Under the pieces are notes generated by a model, which was not told where the DNA came from, made no database searches, and was given only the letters and a program-made list of their open reading frames with translations. Positions 45,401 through 53,850 of a DNA stretch of 64,000 bases are shown piece after piece. Source of the stretch: Bacteriovoracaceae bacterium (lineage in GTDB: Bacteria; Bdellovibrionota; Bacteriovoracia; Bacteriovoracales; Bacteriovoracaceae); contig JABGXW010000075.1 of assembly GCA_018675575.1 (NCBI GenBank), positions 56,552 to 120,551 on the forward strand, written 5' to 3'. Positions within the stretch are counted from its first letter, which is position 1, and each line of letters starts with the position of its first letter. The position numbers and the translations under genes are program-made.

Positions 45401-45808
45401 ATGTTGAAACAGATCATAGCTTTGGCCTTATTTTTAATAAGTCTTAATATCGTTGCAGAAGAAGGTAATCAAAAGGATTATAAATGCACAGAATGGACAG
45501 CACGTCGGTCTGTAACTTGTATTTTTGCCGGCAGCAGAGCATCTATTTTTGAAAGACAATGTGAAAACCCGTGCTGGCGATCCCCAAGAACTCATACCGG
45601 AAATTGGGGGCCAAATTGCGATATGGAAAAAGTCTGCTCAAGACAGAATCCTTCAGACTTTCGAGATGTCTGTTCTGAATGGGTACGTGAAAGATCTATT
45701 TCATGTAGAAATCCAAACACTAATAGATGGGAGTCATCTTGGAAGAGAGTTTGTACTGTTGGACTTAAAGAGCAATGGTGCTCAAACAATAACCCAAATA
45801 ATCTTTAA
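45401..45808 (+). CDS. Cysteine-rich exported protein with two repeat modules
   Basis: No family recognised. A signal peptide (QIIALALFLISLNIVA) precedes a mature part of about 115 residues with ten cysteines. Two modules share spacing: CTEWTARRSVTC...RQCENPCW and CSEWVRERSISC...KRVC...QWC, each with C-x2-W-x6-C. The pattern suggests disulphide-bonded repeats in the periplasm or on the surface. The ribosome-binding site GGGAGAATTAG precedes the ATG. It is a single gene. A role in predation or adhesion is speculation. Confidence 0.7.
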   Translation: MLKQIIALALFLISLNIVAEEGNQKDYKCTEWTARRSVTCIFAGSRASIFERQCENPCWRSPRTHTGNWGPNCDMEKVCSRQNPSDFRDVCSEWVRERSISCRNPNTNRWESSWKRVCTVGLKEQWCSNNNPNNL

Positions 45809-45827
45809 ATAATTCACAATTAATTAT

Positions 45828-46472
45828 TCAAATAAGAATATCTTCGAAAAAAGATCCTAGGTTTTGCTTAGGATCTTTTAATAAAATTTCCAAAACCCAG
45901 ACATTTTGTATCGGTGTTTCAGAGCAATCTATCAAGCTTCCTTTGTGGAACAGTCCATGTGGAAAATCTCCAAGACGGTGACCATCCATTTTAGTATTTA
46001 ACTCTAGGCCTCTTTTTGCTGCCTCGTGAGCTGCTATTTTGTAAAGCTCTATACCAGAGATTCCTGCTGCTCTCCAATGGCCTTGTACTTCAATAAAAAT
46101 ATCGCGTGCGGCAGCGGCCAGTTCTTCAAATTGACTATTACTTCCAACAGTATAGGTTTGACCATAATCCCCTTCATGTTGCTCGAATATAGGTCCCACA
46201 TCAATAAAAAAGAGATCATTTTCTTGAAGCCTGATCAACTGATCAGCTTTTTGGCTGAAAGTTTTCAAAGTGTCAGGACCAATGCGAAGTTTGGTTGGGT
46301 GCCATCGCTCAGTCATGCCACGTTTTTCTAGTTCGGTTTTGATTATTTTTTGTCCTTCGGCTTGATTGGTACCAGGGACAATTAAAAGGGCAGCAGACTC
46401 AACGGCTTCTCGCGTTAGTTGCCTTGTCTTTATGTAAGTATCTAGATTAAACTTTTCTCCGACTGAATGCAT
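45828..46472 (-). CDS. M24-family metallopeptidase (aminopeptidase P / methionine aminopeptidase fold)
   Basis: Creatinase-fold peptidase with the five metal ligands in order: Asp in FIDVGPIF, Asp in EGDYGQTYTVG, His in DGHRLGDFPHG, Glu in VWVLEILL and a final Glu in SFFEDIL. It is 214 residues, about the size of a bare catalytic domain, so the N-terminal domain of prolidases is absent. Whether it cleaves Xaa-Pro or Met is not determinable. It lies opposite the cysteine-rich gene, with 19 bases between stops. Confidence 0.82.
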   Translation of the reverse strand: MHSVGEKFNLDTYIKTRQLTREAVESAALLIVPGTNQAEGQKIIKTELEKRGMTERWHPTKLRIGPDTLKTFSQKADQLIRLQENDLFFIDVGPIFEQHEGDYGQTYTVGSNSQFEELAAAARDIFIEVQGHWRAAGISGIELYKIAAHEAAKRGLELNTKMDGHRLGDFPHGLFHKGSLIDCSETPIQNVWVLEILLKDPKQNLGSFFEDILI

Positions 46473-46723
46473 ATCTATGTCTAAATAGAGAATCTAAATT
46501 TGTCAAAAGTTTTAAATAGAGGTGTCGATAAAATTAGAATGACGACATCTAAGTAGATTTTATTAAGAAACTTTTTAAAAACTTTGGGTATAAAGGCTTT
46601 TACGTGCCATTATATGATAAATTGATTGATCTATAATAAGCTCTGAGAGATGTGCGTCGCAGTATCCTGTTTTATTAATGATATATTTAATGTTAACTTA
46701 ATTGAAATAAGGAGGGGATGACA

Positions 46724-47542
46724 ATGTTAAATGATCAACATTATTTAGGACAAAAATTCCAATTTTCTGGACTTGAGCATGAATATGGTAAAAATGTTCA
46801 TTTGTTTAAGAATAATATGACAAATACATTATTAGCTAAACTTTGTGGCCCAAGTACTACACAACCCTATCTTAATATCTATGTTCAAAAACTTTATGAG
46901 GAGCTGCTTCGAGCTGCCTTGAATTTTTGTCTTCCTGTCAAAACTCAAGTTGTAGAATCACGAATGAAAGAGTTCACCCCAATGGGTGAATTTAAAACTG
47001 ATTTATTTGATCCTGATACTAGGGCAATCACTGTCAATGTTGCACGTGCTGGAACTTGGCCAAGCCATACTTGCTTTGAAGAACTAAATTACATACTTTC
47101 ACCAAAGAATATCAGACAAGATCATTTCTTTATGAATAGAAAAACGAATCAGGCTGGCCAAGTTGTAGGTGTTGATGTCTCAGGATCTAAAATTGGTGGG
47201 GATCAAGATAATGCTTTTGTTTTTTTCCCTGACCCAATGGGAGCGACAGGAGGTTCCCTTAGTCATACAATTTCCCATTATAAAGAAGCTGTTGAAGGGA
47301 AAGCTATAAAGTATATTGTTTTACATTTAATTATTACTCCAGAATATATAAAAAGAATCCAAACAGATCATCCAGATGTTGAGATATTTTCGTTAAGGCT
47401 AGACAGAGGATTAAGTTCTAAGGAAGTACTAGGGAAAATTCCTGGTGCTGATTGGAATAATGAAAAGGGATTAACAGAAACTCAATATATTGTTCCTGGA
47501 GCGGGAGGAGTAGGTGAACTACTCAATAATTCTCCTATTTAG
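46724..47542 (+). CDS. Divergent uracil phosphoribosyltransferase-like protein
   Basis: Upp salvages uracil with PRPP to UMP. Landmarks align along the whole chain: an N-terminal helical region, ITVNVARAGTWP (Upp: VPILRAGLG), the PRPP loop FPDPMGATGGSLSH (Upp: DPMLATGGSA), HPDVEIFSLRLDRGL and the uracil-binding end TQYIVPGAGGVGEL (Upp: YIVPGLGDAGDR). It has 272 residues against about 208, with extra loops between the first two. The ATG 8 bases after GGAGG is chosen over one 2 bases after it. The Gly-Gly-Val-Gly end departs from the usual DAGDR, so specificity may differ. A small gene follows 14 bases on. Confidence 0.75.
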   Translation: MLNDQHYLGQKFQFSGLEHEYGKNVHLFKNNMTNTLLAKLCGPSTTQPYLNIYVQKLYEELLRAALNFCLPVKTQVVESRMKEFTPMGEFKTDLFDPDTRAITVNVARAGTWPSHTCFEELNYILSPKNIRQDHFFMNRKTNQAGQVVGVDVSGSKIGGDQDNAFVFFPDPMGATGGSLSHTISHYKEAVEGKAIKYIVLHLIITPEYIKRIQTDHPDVEIFSLRLDRGLSSKEVLGKIPGADWNNEKGLTETQYIVPGAGGVGELLNNSPI

Positions 47543-47556
47543 ATAAAGAGGTTAAA

Positions 47557-47784
47557 ATGATAAAAGGCGATAAACTAATTCCAAGTTTTACTTTAGATGC
47601 ATCGGGGATAGAAAAGAAGCATCCATGTATAATTGAAGATATCGATGGAGATCTCCACTACGTAAGAACTGGGTTTAATATACTTTATCCGGTTCATATA
47701 AATAAAATTGTGGATCAAGCGAAGTTTGATCAGGACGCTGTCTCTAACTATAAGTCTAAAACTTGGGTGCATATTACTGAGTAG
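47557..47784 (+). CDS. Small hypothetical protein co-transcribed with the Upp-like gene
   Basis: 75 residues, unrecognised. A ribosome-binding site (AAAGAGG) precedes the ATG, and the gene follows the Upp-like gene by 14 bases, so they are probably one transcript. The sequence has a beta-rich middle (CIIEDIDGDLHYVRTGFNILYPVHI) and no signal peptide. It may be a partner of the Upp-like enzyme, but no homologue is known to me. Its stop touches the convergent mltF stop with no gap. Confidence 0.6.
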   Translation: MIKGDKLIPSFTLDASGIEKKHPCIIEDIDGDLHYVRTGFNILYPVHINKIVDQAKFDQDAVSNYKSKTWVHITE

Positions 47785-49164
47785 CTATTTGGGAATACCA
47801 AGAAGTACATACGAGATATATCGTTTACTAATTTCACTAACATAAGTTACAGGTTCAACTTTTTTAAGACGTAACATTCCATATTCGACGTTTCTAAACC
47901 ACTTCTTGGTATCTAAGTTGATTTCCTTCGTCATTTGAATCGCCTTTAAGACCCTTGCAGGACCTGCATTATAGGCGGCGATAGTTAGTCTAAGAACTTC
48001 TTTTCTTTTAATTCCTGGTATTTTTTCAAAGTAGCGGTCTCGAATCCAAGCTAAATACTTTATGCCAGCATGAATATTATTTTCAGCATTTTTTGGACCA
48101 GAAATATTTTTAATATTCACATAGGGTTCATTTGCAGTCATTTGTTTAATTTGAAAAAGTCCAATTGCACCCCATTTATTTTCTTGGTCTTGGATAAACC
48201 GTGACTCTTGATAACAAAGTGCAGAGATTAATCTCCAGTCGAATTGATATTTCTTGGAGTACTTTTTAATGAGATAATCATATTTTGATAATGTTTGTGG
48301 TTTTTCACTTTTTAATCGCGCTTTAATACCACCAAAATCTTTAAAATATTTATTATTCATTATGTTGCCAATTTTAGTTCCTTTTTTTATTGTGGGTATA
48401 ACTAAATTAATTTCTTCTAAAAGTTTTGTATTTTCTTTTCTTACGGCCCAGCCAATAGGGAGATTTGTACCAAAAGGGCGGTCTTTTAATATAACTAAAT
48501 TATCAAAAATATTAACGGCCATTTGAGCAATGTATGAATCAGCAATGGTGTAATTAAATATTCCAAGGGATATCAATTCTAAAATATATTCTGTATGCAA
48601 AGTTTCATTTACTGTTTCTACTTTAAACGGATTGATTTTGTTTTTTTTATTATAACGGGTGACTGCTTCATAGTATGAAGCACTCTTTCTAATGTGAAGA
48701 GTTTTTCCATGCACGTCTTGATCAGCTAATTCCTTTCGAGTAACAATGACTTCATCTACATATCGATAGGGCATTGAAAAATTCATGATCTTTTTTCTAT
48801 TAGGAGTTATAGTCAGTCCGGCAGTTATAATATCGCCTCTACCCTCTAATAACATCGGGATTAGTTGGTCAGACGCGACAGGGATCATTTCGAATTGAAT
48901 ATTGAGGGAAGATTTCTTCTTGGCATATCTTTTATTGATATTATTAAGAAGTTGCTTGGTCATTTCAAGTTGTATTCCCTTTGGAATACCTTGATAAATA
49001 TAATAGTCAAAAGAATTTTTGGTTGTGAGTACTTTGAAATACTTTTCGCTGATAATTCGCCTAATTCCAGATTTCTTTATAAGCAACAGGTGATCAGTTA
49101 GACCCTCATTCGCAAATGATCCTAAATTGAATAAAAGTAGAAAAAATATTAATAATATATTCAT
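47785..49164 (-). CDS. mltF: MltF-type membrane-bound lytic murein transglycosylase
   Basis: Fusion of a solute-binding domain and a lytic transglycosylase that cleaves peptidoglycan to anhydro-muropeptides. A signal peptide (ILLIFFLLLFNLGSFA) is followed by an SBP_bac_3 domain (about 35-280; GRGDIITAGLTITPNRKKIMNFS and RKSASYYEAVTRY). The SLT domain has the catalytic Glu320 in ALCYQESRFI, then WGAIGLFQIKQMTA and AAYNAGPARV. The MltF arrangement is complete, at 459 residues. It would supply AmpG's substrate. Confidence 0.9.
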   Translation of the reverse strand: MNILLIFFLLLFNLGSFANEGLTDHLLLIKKSGIRRIISEKYFKVLTTKNSFDYYIYQGIPKGIQLEMTKQLLNNINKRYAKKKSSLNIQFEMIPVASDQLIPMLLEGRGDIITAGLTITPNRKKIMNFSMPYRYVDEVIVTRKELADQDVHGKTLHIRKSASYYEAVTRYNKKNKINPFKVETVNETLHTEYILELISLGIFNYTIADSYIAQMAVNIFDNLVILKDRPFGTNLPIGWAVRKENTKLLEEINLVIPTIKKGTKIGNIMNNKYFKDFGGIKARLKSEKPQTLSKYDYLIKKYSKKYQFDWRLISALCYQESRFIQDQENKWGAIGLFQIKQMTANEPYVNIKNISGPKNAENNIHAGIKYLAWIRDRYFEKIPGIKRKEVLRLTIAAYNAGPARVLKAIQMTKEINLDTKKWFRNVEYGMLRLKKVEPVTYVSEISKRYISYVLLGIPK

Positions 49165-49201
49165 ATGGATATTTTAATAAGATTCTTGGTAATATGTCAT
49201 C

Positions 49202-49642
49202 ATGGATAATGTATTTAAGGAATTTATAAGTCTTTATTTTGTTTTTATGCTGGTAATTATACAGTTAGGTATTTTTATAGCGGCAAAACTGAGTGGGTGG
49301 AGTTTTTTAGCGACAAAATATCTAGATAGAGATTCATCATATATAACCTACAGAAGATTTCAATCTATGCGGATGGGGTGGTGTAATTACTCCGCTTGCA
49401 TGAGCTTTGCGGTCGCCCCAGAAGGACTACATATGAAAATCTTTTTTCTTTTTAGTGCCGGACACCCTCCACTTCTCATACCATGGAAGGCCTTTAAACA
49501 TGTGAATAAATCGAGATGGAGATTCTTTCTAGGTCATACATTCATAATAGACGACGAGGGAAAGGGGATTAAGCTAAGGTTACCTGAAGGCGTGTCAAAT
49601 GACATTTTGACTCAAGGAGATGTCATTTCATACTCAAATTGA
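49202..49642 (+). CDS. Hypothetical membrane protein
   Basis: Unrecognised, 146 residues. One N-terminal transmembrane helix (FKEFISLYFVFMLVIIQLGIFIAA) anchors a 120-residue soluble part with strands such as GLHMKIFFLFSAGHPPLLIPW and a short C-terminal LRLPEGVSNDILTQGD. The pattern recalls small bacterial PH-like domains, but I cannot prove that. No ribosome-binding site is obvious; TAATAT lies 6 bases before the ATG, so it may be leaderless. The barstar gene follows on the same strand after 32 bases. Confidence 0.6.
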   Translation: MDNVFKEFISLYFVFMLVIIQLGIFIAAKLSGWSFLATKYLDRDSSYITYRRFQSMRMGWCNYSACMSFAVAPEGLHMKIFFLFSAGHPPLLIPWKAFKHVNKSRWRFFLGHTFIIDDEGKGIKLRLPEGVSNDILTQGDVISYSN

Positions 49643-49674
49643 CCCTCTGATCGTTACTTGTTAGCCTTACCTTA

Positions 49675-49953
49675 ATGAAAAAAGAAATATATTTAGATGC
49701 TCAAGTGTTAACTTCTGAAGCCGAATTTCATGAGCATATTTCAAAAATATTAGAATTACCTCCATATTATGGTCATAACCTTGATGACCTCTGGGAATTT
49801 CTGACTAATTATATCGATAAAGATATTAAAATATATATTCAAGGCTATTCACATTTACAAAAAATAATGGGAACTAGGAAAACGGCCTTAGACGACATCT
49901 TTTCTAGGCTAGAATCTACCTGCCCTGAGATGGAAGTATTTTTAAATAATTAA
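49675..49953 (+). CDS. Barstar-family protein (RNase inhibitor fold), no barnase nearby
   Basis: Barstar inhibits barnase-type RNases by occupying the active site. The family pattern is here: EIYLDAQVLTSEAEFHEHISK, then the binding helix region LPPYYGHNLDDLWEFLTNYI with the conserved Asp-Asp pair, and a closing helix FSRLESTCPEMEVFL. Length 92 matches barstar (89). No secreted RNase gene lies next to it, unlike typical toxin-antitoxin layouts. It sits 13 bases upstream of lysA, so it may be co-transcribed with it. TTGACC lies 17 bases before a weak TAGCCT, giving another possible leaderless start. Confidence 0.82.
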   Translation: MKKEIYLDAQVLTSEAEFHEHISKILELPPYYGHNLDDLWEFLTNYIDKDIKIYIQGYSHLQKIMGTRKTALDDIFSRLESTCPEMEVFLNN

Positions 49954-49966
49954 AGAGAAGGATAAA

Positions 49967-51172
49967 ATGGATTTTCGAAAAATTGCTAACGAATTCAAAA
50001 CACCAACTTATGTTTATGATCAAAACAAAATTGAAAAGAATTATCAAAAACTCTATCATGCGTTCAGTTCTCATTATAAAAATTTCAAAATTCATTATGC
50101 TGTAAAAGCAAATCCAAACCCTGCAATTATTAAAATATTATTAGACCAAGGTGCTGGAGTTGATTGTTCTTCTCCCGGAGAATTAGAAGCTGCTTTAAGA
50201 GCAGGAACTAAGAAAGAAAATATATTATATACTGGAAACTATGAGTCTCAAGAAGATCTCTCTCAAATTCTTAATGCTGATATCAAATTTAACCTCGATG
50301 ATTTAACATCCTTTGAAAGATTATTAGAGATAAGAAAGACAGACTTTGTTTCATTTCGAATTAACCCCGGAATGGGCAAAGGAGGGCATGAGGCAGTAGT
50401 CACTGGTGGAACGGATGCCAAGTTTGGTATCCCTTATGAGAAAGCATTTGAGGCCTACAAAATAGCAAAGGAGGCCGGAGTCCAAAGATTTGGCCTTCAT
50501 ATGATGACTGGATCAAATAATTTAGAACCGTATTTTTTTAGAGAAGCTGTTGAAAAACTGATGGAAATTGGTGGAGATATTTTTAATCGTCTAGACATAA
50601 AACCGGAATATGTTGATATTGGTGGAGGATTTGGAATTCCCTACACTGAAGAGGATGTTTATCTTGATGTAGAATTATTGGGGAGATTAGTCTGTGAAAA
50701 GTTCACAAAAAAATTGGATGAATATAGCTTGGGCAGACCCCAGCTTTTGATTGAGCCTGGTCGGTACCTAGTAGGCAATGCTGGAATCTTAATCACATCT
50801 GTAACAGGAGTCAAAGAGTCTTATCGAACCTTTGTTGGAGTCGATGCAGGAATGAATACTTTAGCTAGGCCTGCTCTCTACCAAGCAATTCACAGAGTAT
50901 CGACTCCCTATAATTCTGGACCCACTCGAAAAATGAATCTTTGTGGACAAGTTTGCGAAAATGCAGATATCTTCGCAAAAAACCTAGATCTTCCTAAAAA
51001 CCTGAAAGAAGACGATCTCGTCTTACTTCACGATGTGGGAGCTTATGGGTTTTGCATGAGTTCTGTTTACAATGGCAGACCAAGACCAGCTGAAATTCTT
51101 ATAAATAGCGATCAATCAAAGTTAATTAGAAGAAGGGAGACAATTGAAGATCTCTTTCAATTCTATCCATAG
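49967..51172 (+). CDS. lysA: Diaminopimelate decarboxylase-like PLP enzyme
   Basis: Alanine-racemase-fold decarboxylase, probably making lysine from meso-diaminopimelate. The PLP Lys47 lies in HYAVKANPN, and other motifs are GAGVDCSSPGELEAAL, the phosphate-binding VDIGGGFGIPY, IEPGRYLVGNAG and the catalytic Cys region LCGQVCENADIFA. The HMMTGSN loop stands where GLHCHIGS is usual, a variation seen in some branches, so a related decarboxylase (for example carboxynorspermidine) is possible. Length 401 is typical. A ribosome-binding site (AGAGAAGG) precedes the ATG. Confidence 0.82.
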   Translation: MDFRKIANEFKTPTYVYDQNKIEKNYQKLYHAFSSHYKNFKIHYAVKANPNPAIIKILLDQGAGVDCSSPGELEAALRAGTKKENILYTGNYESQEDLSQILNADIKFNLDDLTSFERLLEIRKTDFVSFRINPGMGKGGHEAVVTGGTDAKFGIPYEKAFEAYKIAKEAGVQRFGLHMMTGSNNLEPYFFREAVEKLMEIGGDIFNRLDIKPEYVDIGGGFGIPYTEEDVYLDVELLGRLVCEKFTKKLDEYSLGRPQLLIEPGRYLVGNAGILITSVTGVKESYRTFVGVDAGMNTLARPALYQAIHRVSTPYNSGPTRKMNLCGQVCENADIFAKNLDLPKNLKEDDLVLLHDVGAYGFCMSSVYNGRPRPAEILINSDQSKLIRRRETIEDLFQFYP

Positions 51173-51220
51173 TTATTGATGCCATCTTACTTATTATTCT
51201 TTGGACACGGATCAGTAGAA

Positions 51221-51757
51221 TTAATAATTTGAAAAACTAATCAACGACCCCGCTCCATTTCTGAGGGTTCGTTGCCATCCTGTAATCAGTATATCTCCAG
51301 GTAAAATGAAATGATCTTCTTTCACTTTTCCATTTGTATATTTGATAAAAAATCCTTTATTCGCTTTTGCGTATGTTAGTCCACATTTCTTTTTCTTAGC
51401 AATGATCTCTAGATGGTTTATCGCTGACATAAATTTAATGATCTCATTTGCAGGGTCCATATTAGGATACGCCACATACCCATTACTATCAGCATCTGGA
51501 TGGTTAGGTTGATACAAATTAATTTCATCTTTAAGTTTAATTATCTTGCACTTTTTAAAGCAACTAACTTTTCGAAGCTTATATGCTCCTCCATTTGTAG
51601 TTCTCGTTGTTTTCTCATTGGCCAAATTAGAGCCATGGGCCAAGAGAGTTAATTGATATTTATTAATATTTCGGCACTCAGTGTTTTTAGCAAAGAGGTT
51701 TGTACAGGTTATTATCAATAGAGTGCTGATCATCCTTAACCAGAGCGTCCGTTTCAT
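51221..51757 (-). CDS. Hypothetical exported protein
   Basis: Unrecognised, 178 residues with a signal peptide (LWLRMISTLLIITCTNLFA) and a mature part containing five cysteines, so it is probably oxidised in the periplasm. Segments of note are LTLLAHGSNLANEKTTRTTNGG, CFKKCKIIKLKDEINLY and HFILPGDILITGWQRTL. The latter half may form a small beta barrel. No homology is known to me, and no operon partner is seen. Confidence 0.6.
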   Translation of the reverse strand: MKRTLWLRMISTLLIITCTNLFAKNTECRNINKYQLTLLAHGSNLANEKTTRTTNGGAYKLRKVSCFKKCKIIKLKDEINLYQPNHPDADSNGYVAYPNMDPANEIIKFMSAINHLEIIAKKKKCGLTYAKANKGFFIKYTNGKVKEDHFILPGDILITGWQRTLRNGAGSLISFSNY

Positions 51758-51884
51758 GTTAATATTATATCTGTATAAAATGTGAAAAGAGTAGGAGGAA
51801 ACTTCCAGTGTTAACGTGGTTTCGAAGCTTTATTCGGTCAGAATTTCTTTCATTTTCTTACAGCGCACAATTCGGGTCAAGAAA

Positions 51885-51909
51885 GGGCCCTCTTAATAAA
51901 TGGGCCCTA
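51885..51909 (-). terminator. Intrinsic terminator of the lipoprotein gene
   Basis: AGGGCCC-(11 bases)-GGGCCCT forms a perfect 7-bp GC-rich stem 25 bases past the stop of the lipoprotein gene. On the minus strand it is followed by TTCTT, which suits a rho-independent terminator for that gene. Confidence 0.7.
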
Positions 51910-51933
51910 ATTAAAAAATATTAGAAGTGTTGA

Positions 51934-52617
51934 TTAGTGACGATGTCTGCCAAACCTGCCATATCTTCCTGAATGTCTATAACCATATCTATAAGAATTG
52001 TACTTTGTAATACAAGGTGTTGAATGAAGTCTTATAGTTCTAGAATCTCTTCTATTACCATCAAACGAGGCCATTCTAGTTCCTAAGTTGCTAAGTAAAT
52101 CAAGTTCAAAGATTCGATCATCGGTTTCGTGGAAGTATGTATAATATCTTCTTCCTTCAAATGAAATTGAAGTATCTGTACAGACTCTTGTGTAACCATT
52201 ATTATTATTTGGAACTCTTCTACATCTCGTTATTATTTCTCTATTGTAACAAGTTTCAACTCCTTCAAATAATCTTGAAGTTTCGGTCTTCGTATCAACA
52301 TGACCTTTGATTCCATATTTCTGACCAGTTGTAGATGCAGGTATTTCAAAATCACCACTGTAATCAGAGATTCTAATTCCCTTAGGAAGAGTAAAAGTAA
52401 TCTTTTTACCAGCTTCACCATCAAGGTCTAATTTAAGAGTTAACTTCTTCTTAGTCTTAAATCCTAGAGTGCCCCTGTAAGTACCTTCTTTAATAGTGAC
52501 CATTTTTTTCTTAGTTTTTAATGTGATGTTTTCCATTACATCAAACTTTCCTCTAACTTTTGTTACACATGAAGTAAGAAGAAGAACTGATGCAACCAAT
52601 ACTAATGATTTATTCAT
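51934..52617 (-). CDS. Hypothetical lipoprotein
   Basis: Unknown function, 227 residues. A lipoprotein signal ends at LTSC (Cys17). The mature part has a beta-rich domain (GTYRGTLGFKTKKKLTLKLDLDGE), a cysteine-containing middle (CYNREIITRC) and a Gly-, Tyr-, Arg- and His-rich tail ending RYGRFGRHRH, possibly a metal- or surface-binding tail. An intrinsic terminator follows. It may be an outer-membrane-associated lipoprotein. Confidence 0.7.
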   Translation of the reverse strand: MNKSLVLVASVLLLTSCVTKVRGKFDVMENITLKTKKKMVTIKEGTYRGTLGFKTKKKLTLKLDLDGEAGKKITFTLPKGIRISDYSGDFEIPASTTGQKYGIKGHVDTKTETSRLFEGVETCYNREIITRCRRVPNNNNGYTRVCTDTSISFEGRRYYTYFHETDDRIFELDLLSNLGTRMASFDGNRRDSRTIRLHSTPCITKYNSYRYGYRHSGRYGRFGRHRH

Positions 52618-52726
52618 AATTCCCCCATTATATAAATGTAAACATTTTACAATTTACAAATGAATAACATGAGAAAGACGAGGCAGCCTACTATTTGAAA
52701 TTTTTACAAAAGCTAACTAGTTGAAT

Positions 52727-53728
52727 TTAATTACATTGAGGAGCGTAGGAATAGTAAAGACTTCCTCCTTTCATTTTTTTGAGAAGAGGGGCCCCTTTAT
52801 CGGGAGGAAAGGCTGGACAGCCGAAAGAACGTCCTTGCAGACTCCCTTCTCCACGCACGTACCATCTTTCATGGAAAACAACACCTTTTGAACCAGCGTC
52901 TCTATTTCTCCATTCTAATCCTTCAATTCTGACTCCATTATTCCCAGCACTATCGAGTGCTGGGAAGTTCTGGCCAGAAGGATAAGGATTTTTAACTTTC
53001 ATAAATCCAGTACGAGTCATATTTTGGCGACAGTTATTTGTTTGGACACATTCATTAAATGTACTGGCATTATACCCCGGTGAGCTTGGGGTCATCAGAC
53101 AACATGCTGGCCCTTCATGCAAACATTTATCTAGCATTCCATCATGATCTGGATCTCCAACTCTAATGCCATCTCTTTTGCCTGAACCATGTGCTACAAC
53201 TTCTTTTGTCACTTTACCCGTTTTCATATCTAATAAGTAAAAGCGCTTATTTTTTGAATTTAAAGAGTAATCAGCAATAGAGATAACATTTTTATTTTCA
53301 AACTTATCCTGATTTTCTTTAAAGTATTTTAACGCATCTTCTAAAGGCTTTTTAGCAACGCCTTGAGATAAAAACTTATCATAAAACTTGAAGACACCAC
53401 CTCTTTCAGCTGTTTCACTGATTTCTAGACCTGAATTGGCCAGTGCAGTTGCGGCCTCTAAACCTGTTGGGTTATCTAAACATGGTAAAGAACGGTCTGT
53501 ATTGGCCGAACTATCTGCATTTTCGTCTTGTGAGGGTTCTGCTCCATTTAAAACTCTAGGCACTGGGTCTTCGGCAGGATTAATAGAAGGAGGGGATAGT
53601 ATTTCATCTAATTGTGAAGTCACATCTGTACTTGTACTGATTCCAGTAGTTTCTGGACAGCCGCAAAGAATCGGTAGGATAAAAATAAATATTAATTGAT
53701 AAACTTTTAATTTCTTCTTCATGCCCAT
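52727..53728 (-). CDS. Murein L,D-transpeptidase catalytic-domain lipoprotein (YkuD_2-like)
   Basis: Probable 3-3 peptidoglycan cross-linking or lipoprotein-attaching enzyme. A lipoprotein signal ends at ILCGC, followed by a low-complexity linker (Ser, Asp, Pro). The YkuD_2-type domain shows SIADYSLNSKNKRFYLLDMKTG, VVAHGSGKRDG and the active-site stretch GRSFGCPAFPP with Cys304. The conserved HGSG and FGCPAF fit this family. It has 333 residues. The start is the first ATG, though ATG at residue 3 is equally good. It fits the wall-metabolism theme. Confidence 0.85.
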   Translation of the reverse strand: MGMKKKLKVYQLIFIFILPILCGCPETTGISTSTDVTSQLDEILSPPSINPAEDPVPRVLNGAEPSQDENADSSANTDRSLPCLDNPTGLEAATALANSGLEISETAERGGVFKFYDKFLSQGVAKKPLEDALKYFKENQDKFENKNVISIADYSLNSKNKRFYLLDMKTGKVTKEVVAHGSGKRDGIRVGDPDHDGMLDKCLHEGPACCLMTPSSPGYNASTFNECVQTNNCRQNMTRTGFMKVKNPYPSGQNFPALDSAGNNGVRIEGLEWRNRDAGSKGVVFHERWYVRGEGSLQGRSFGCPAFPPDKGAPLLKKMKGGSLYYSYAPQCN

Positions 53729-53850
53729 CTACTTGCTTATATCGCTTAATCTCTCATAGTTCTTATCGGACTCTTGAGTTTTATCCTTGATTAAATATTT
53801 GTTTTATTGAAGAGAATATAATCTTGGGCGCGGCGCGTAGATAACTGTAA

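Noticed and set aside
46473..46717. Regulatory hairpin between M24 and Upp-like genes
   Set aside because: GGTGTCG/CGACATC can pair with one wobble but has a long loop and no clear link to a promoter or riboswitch fold.
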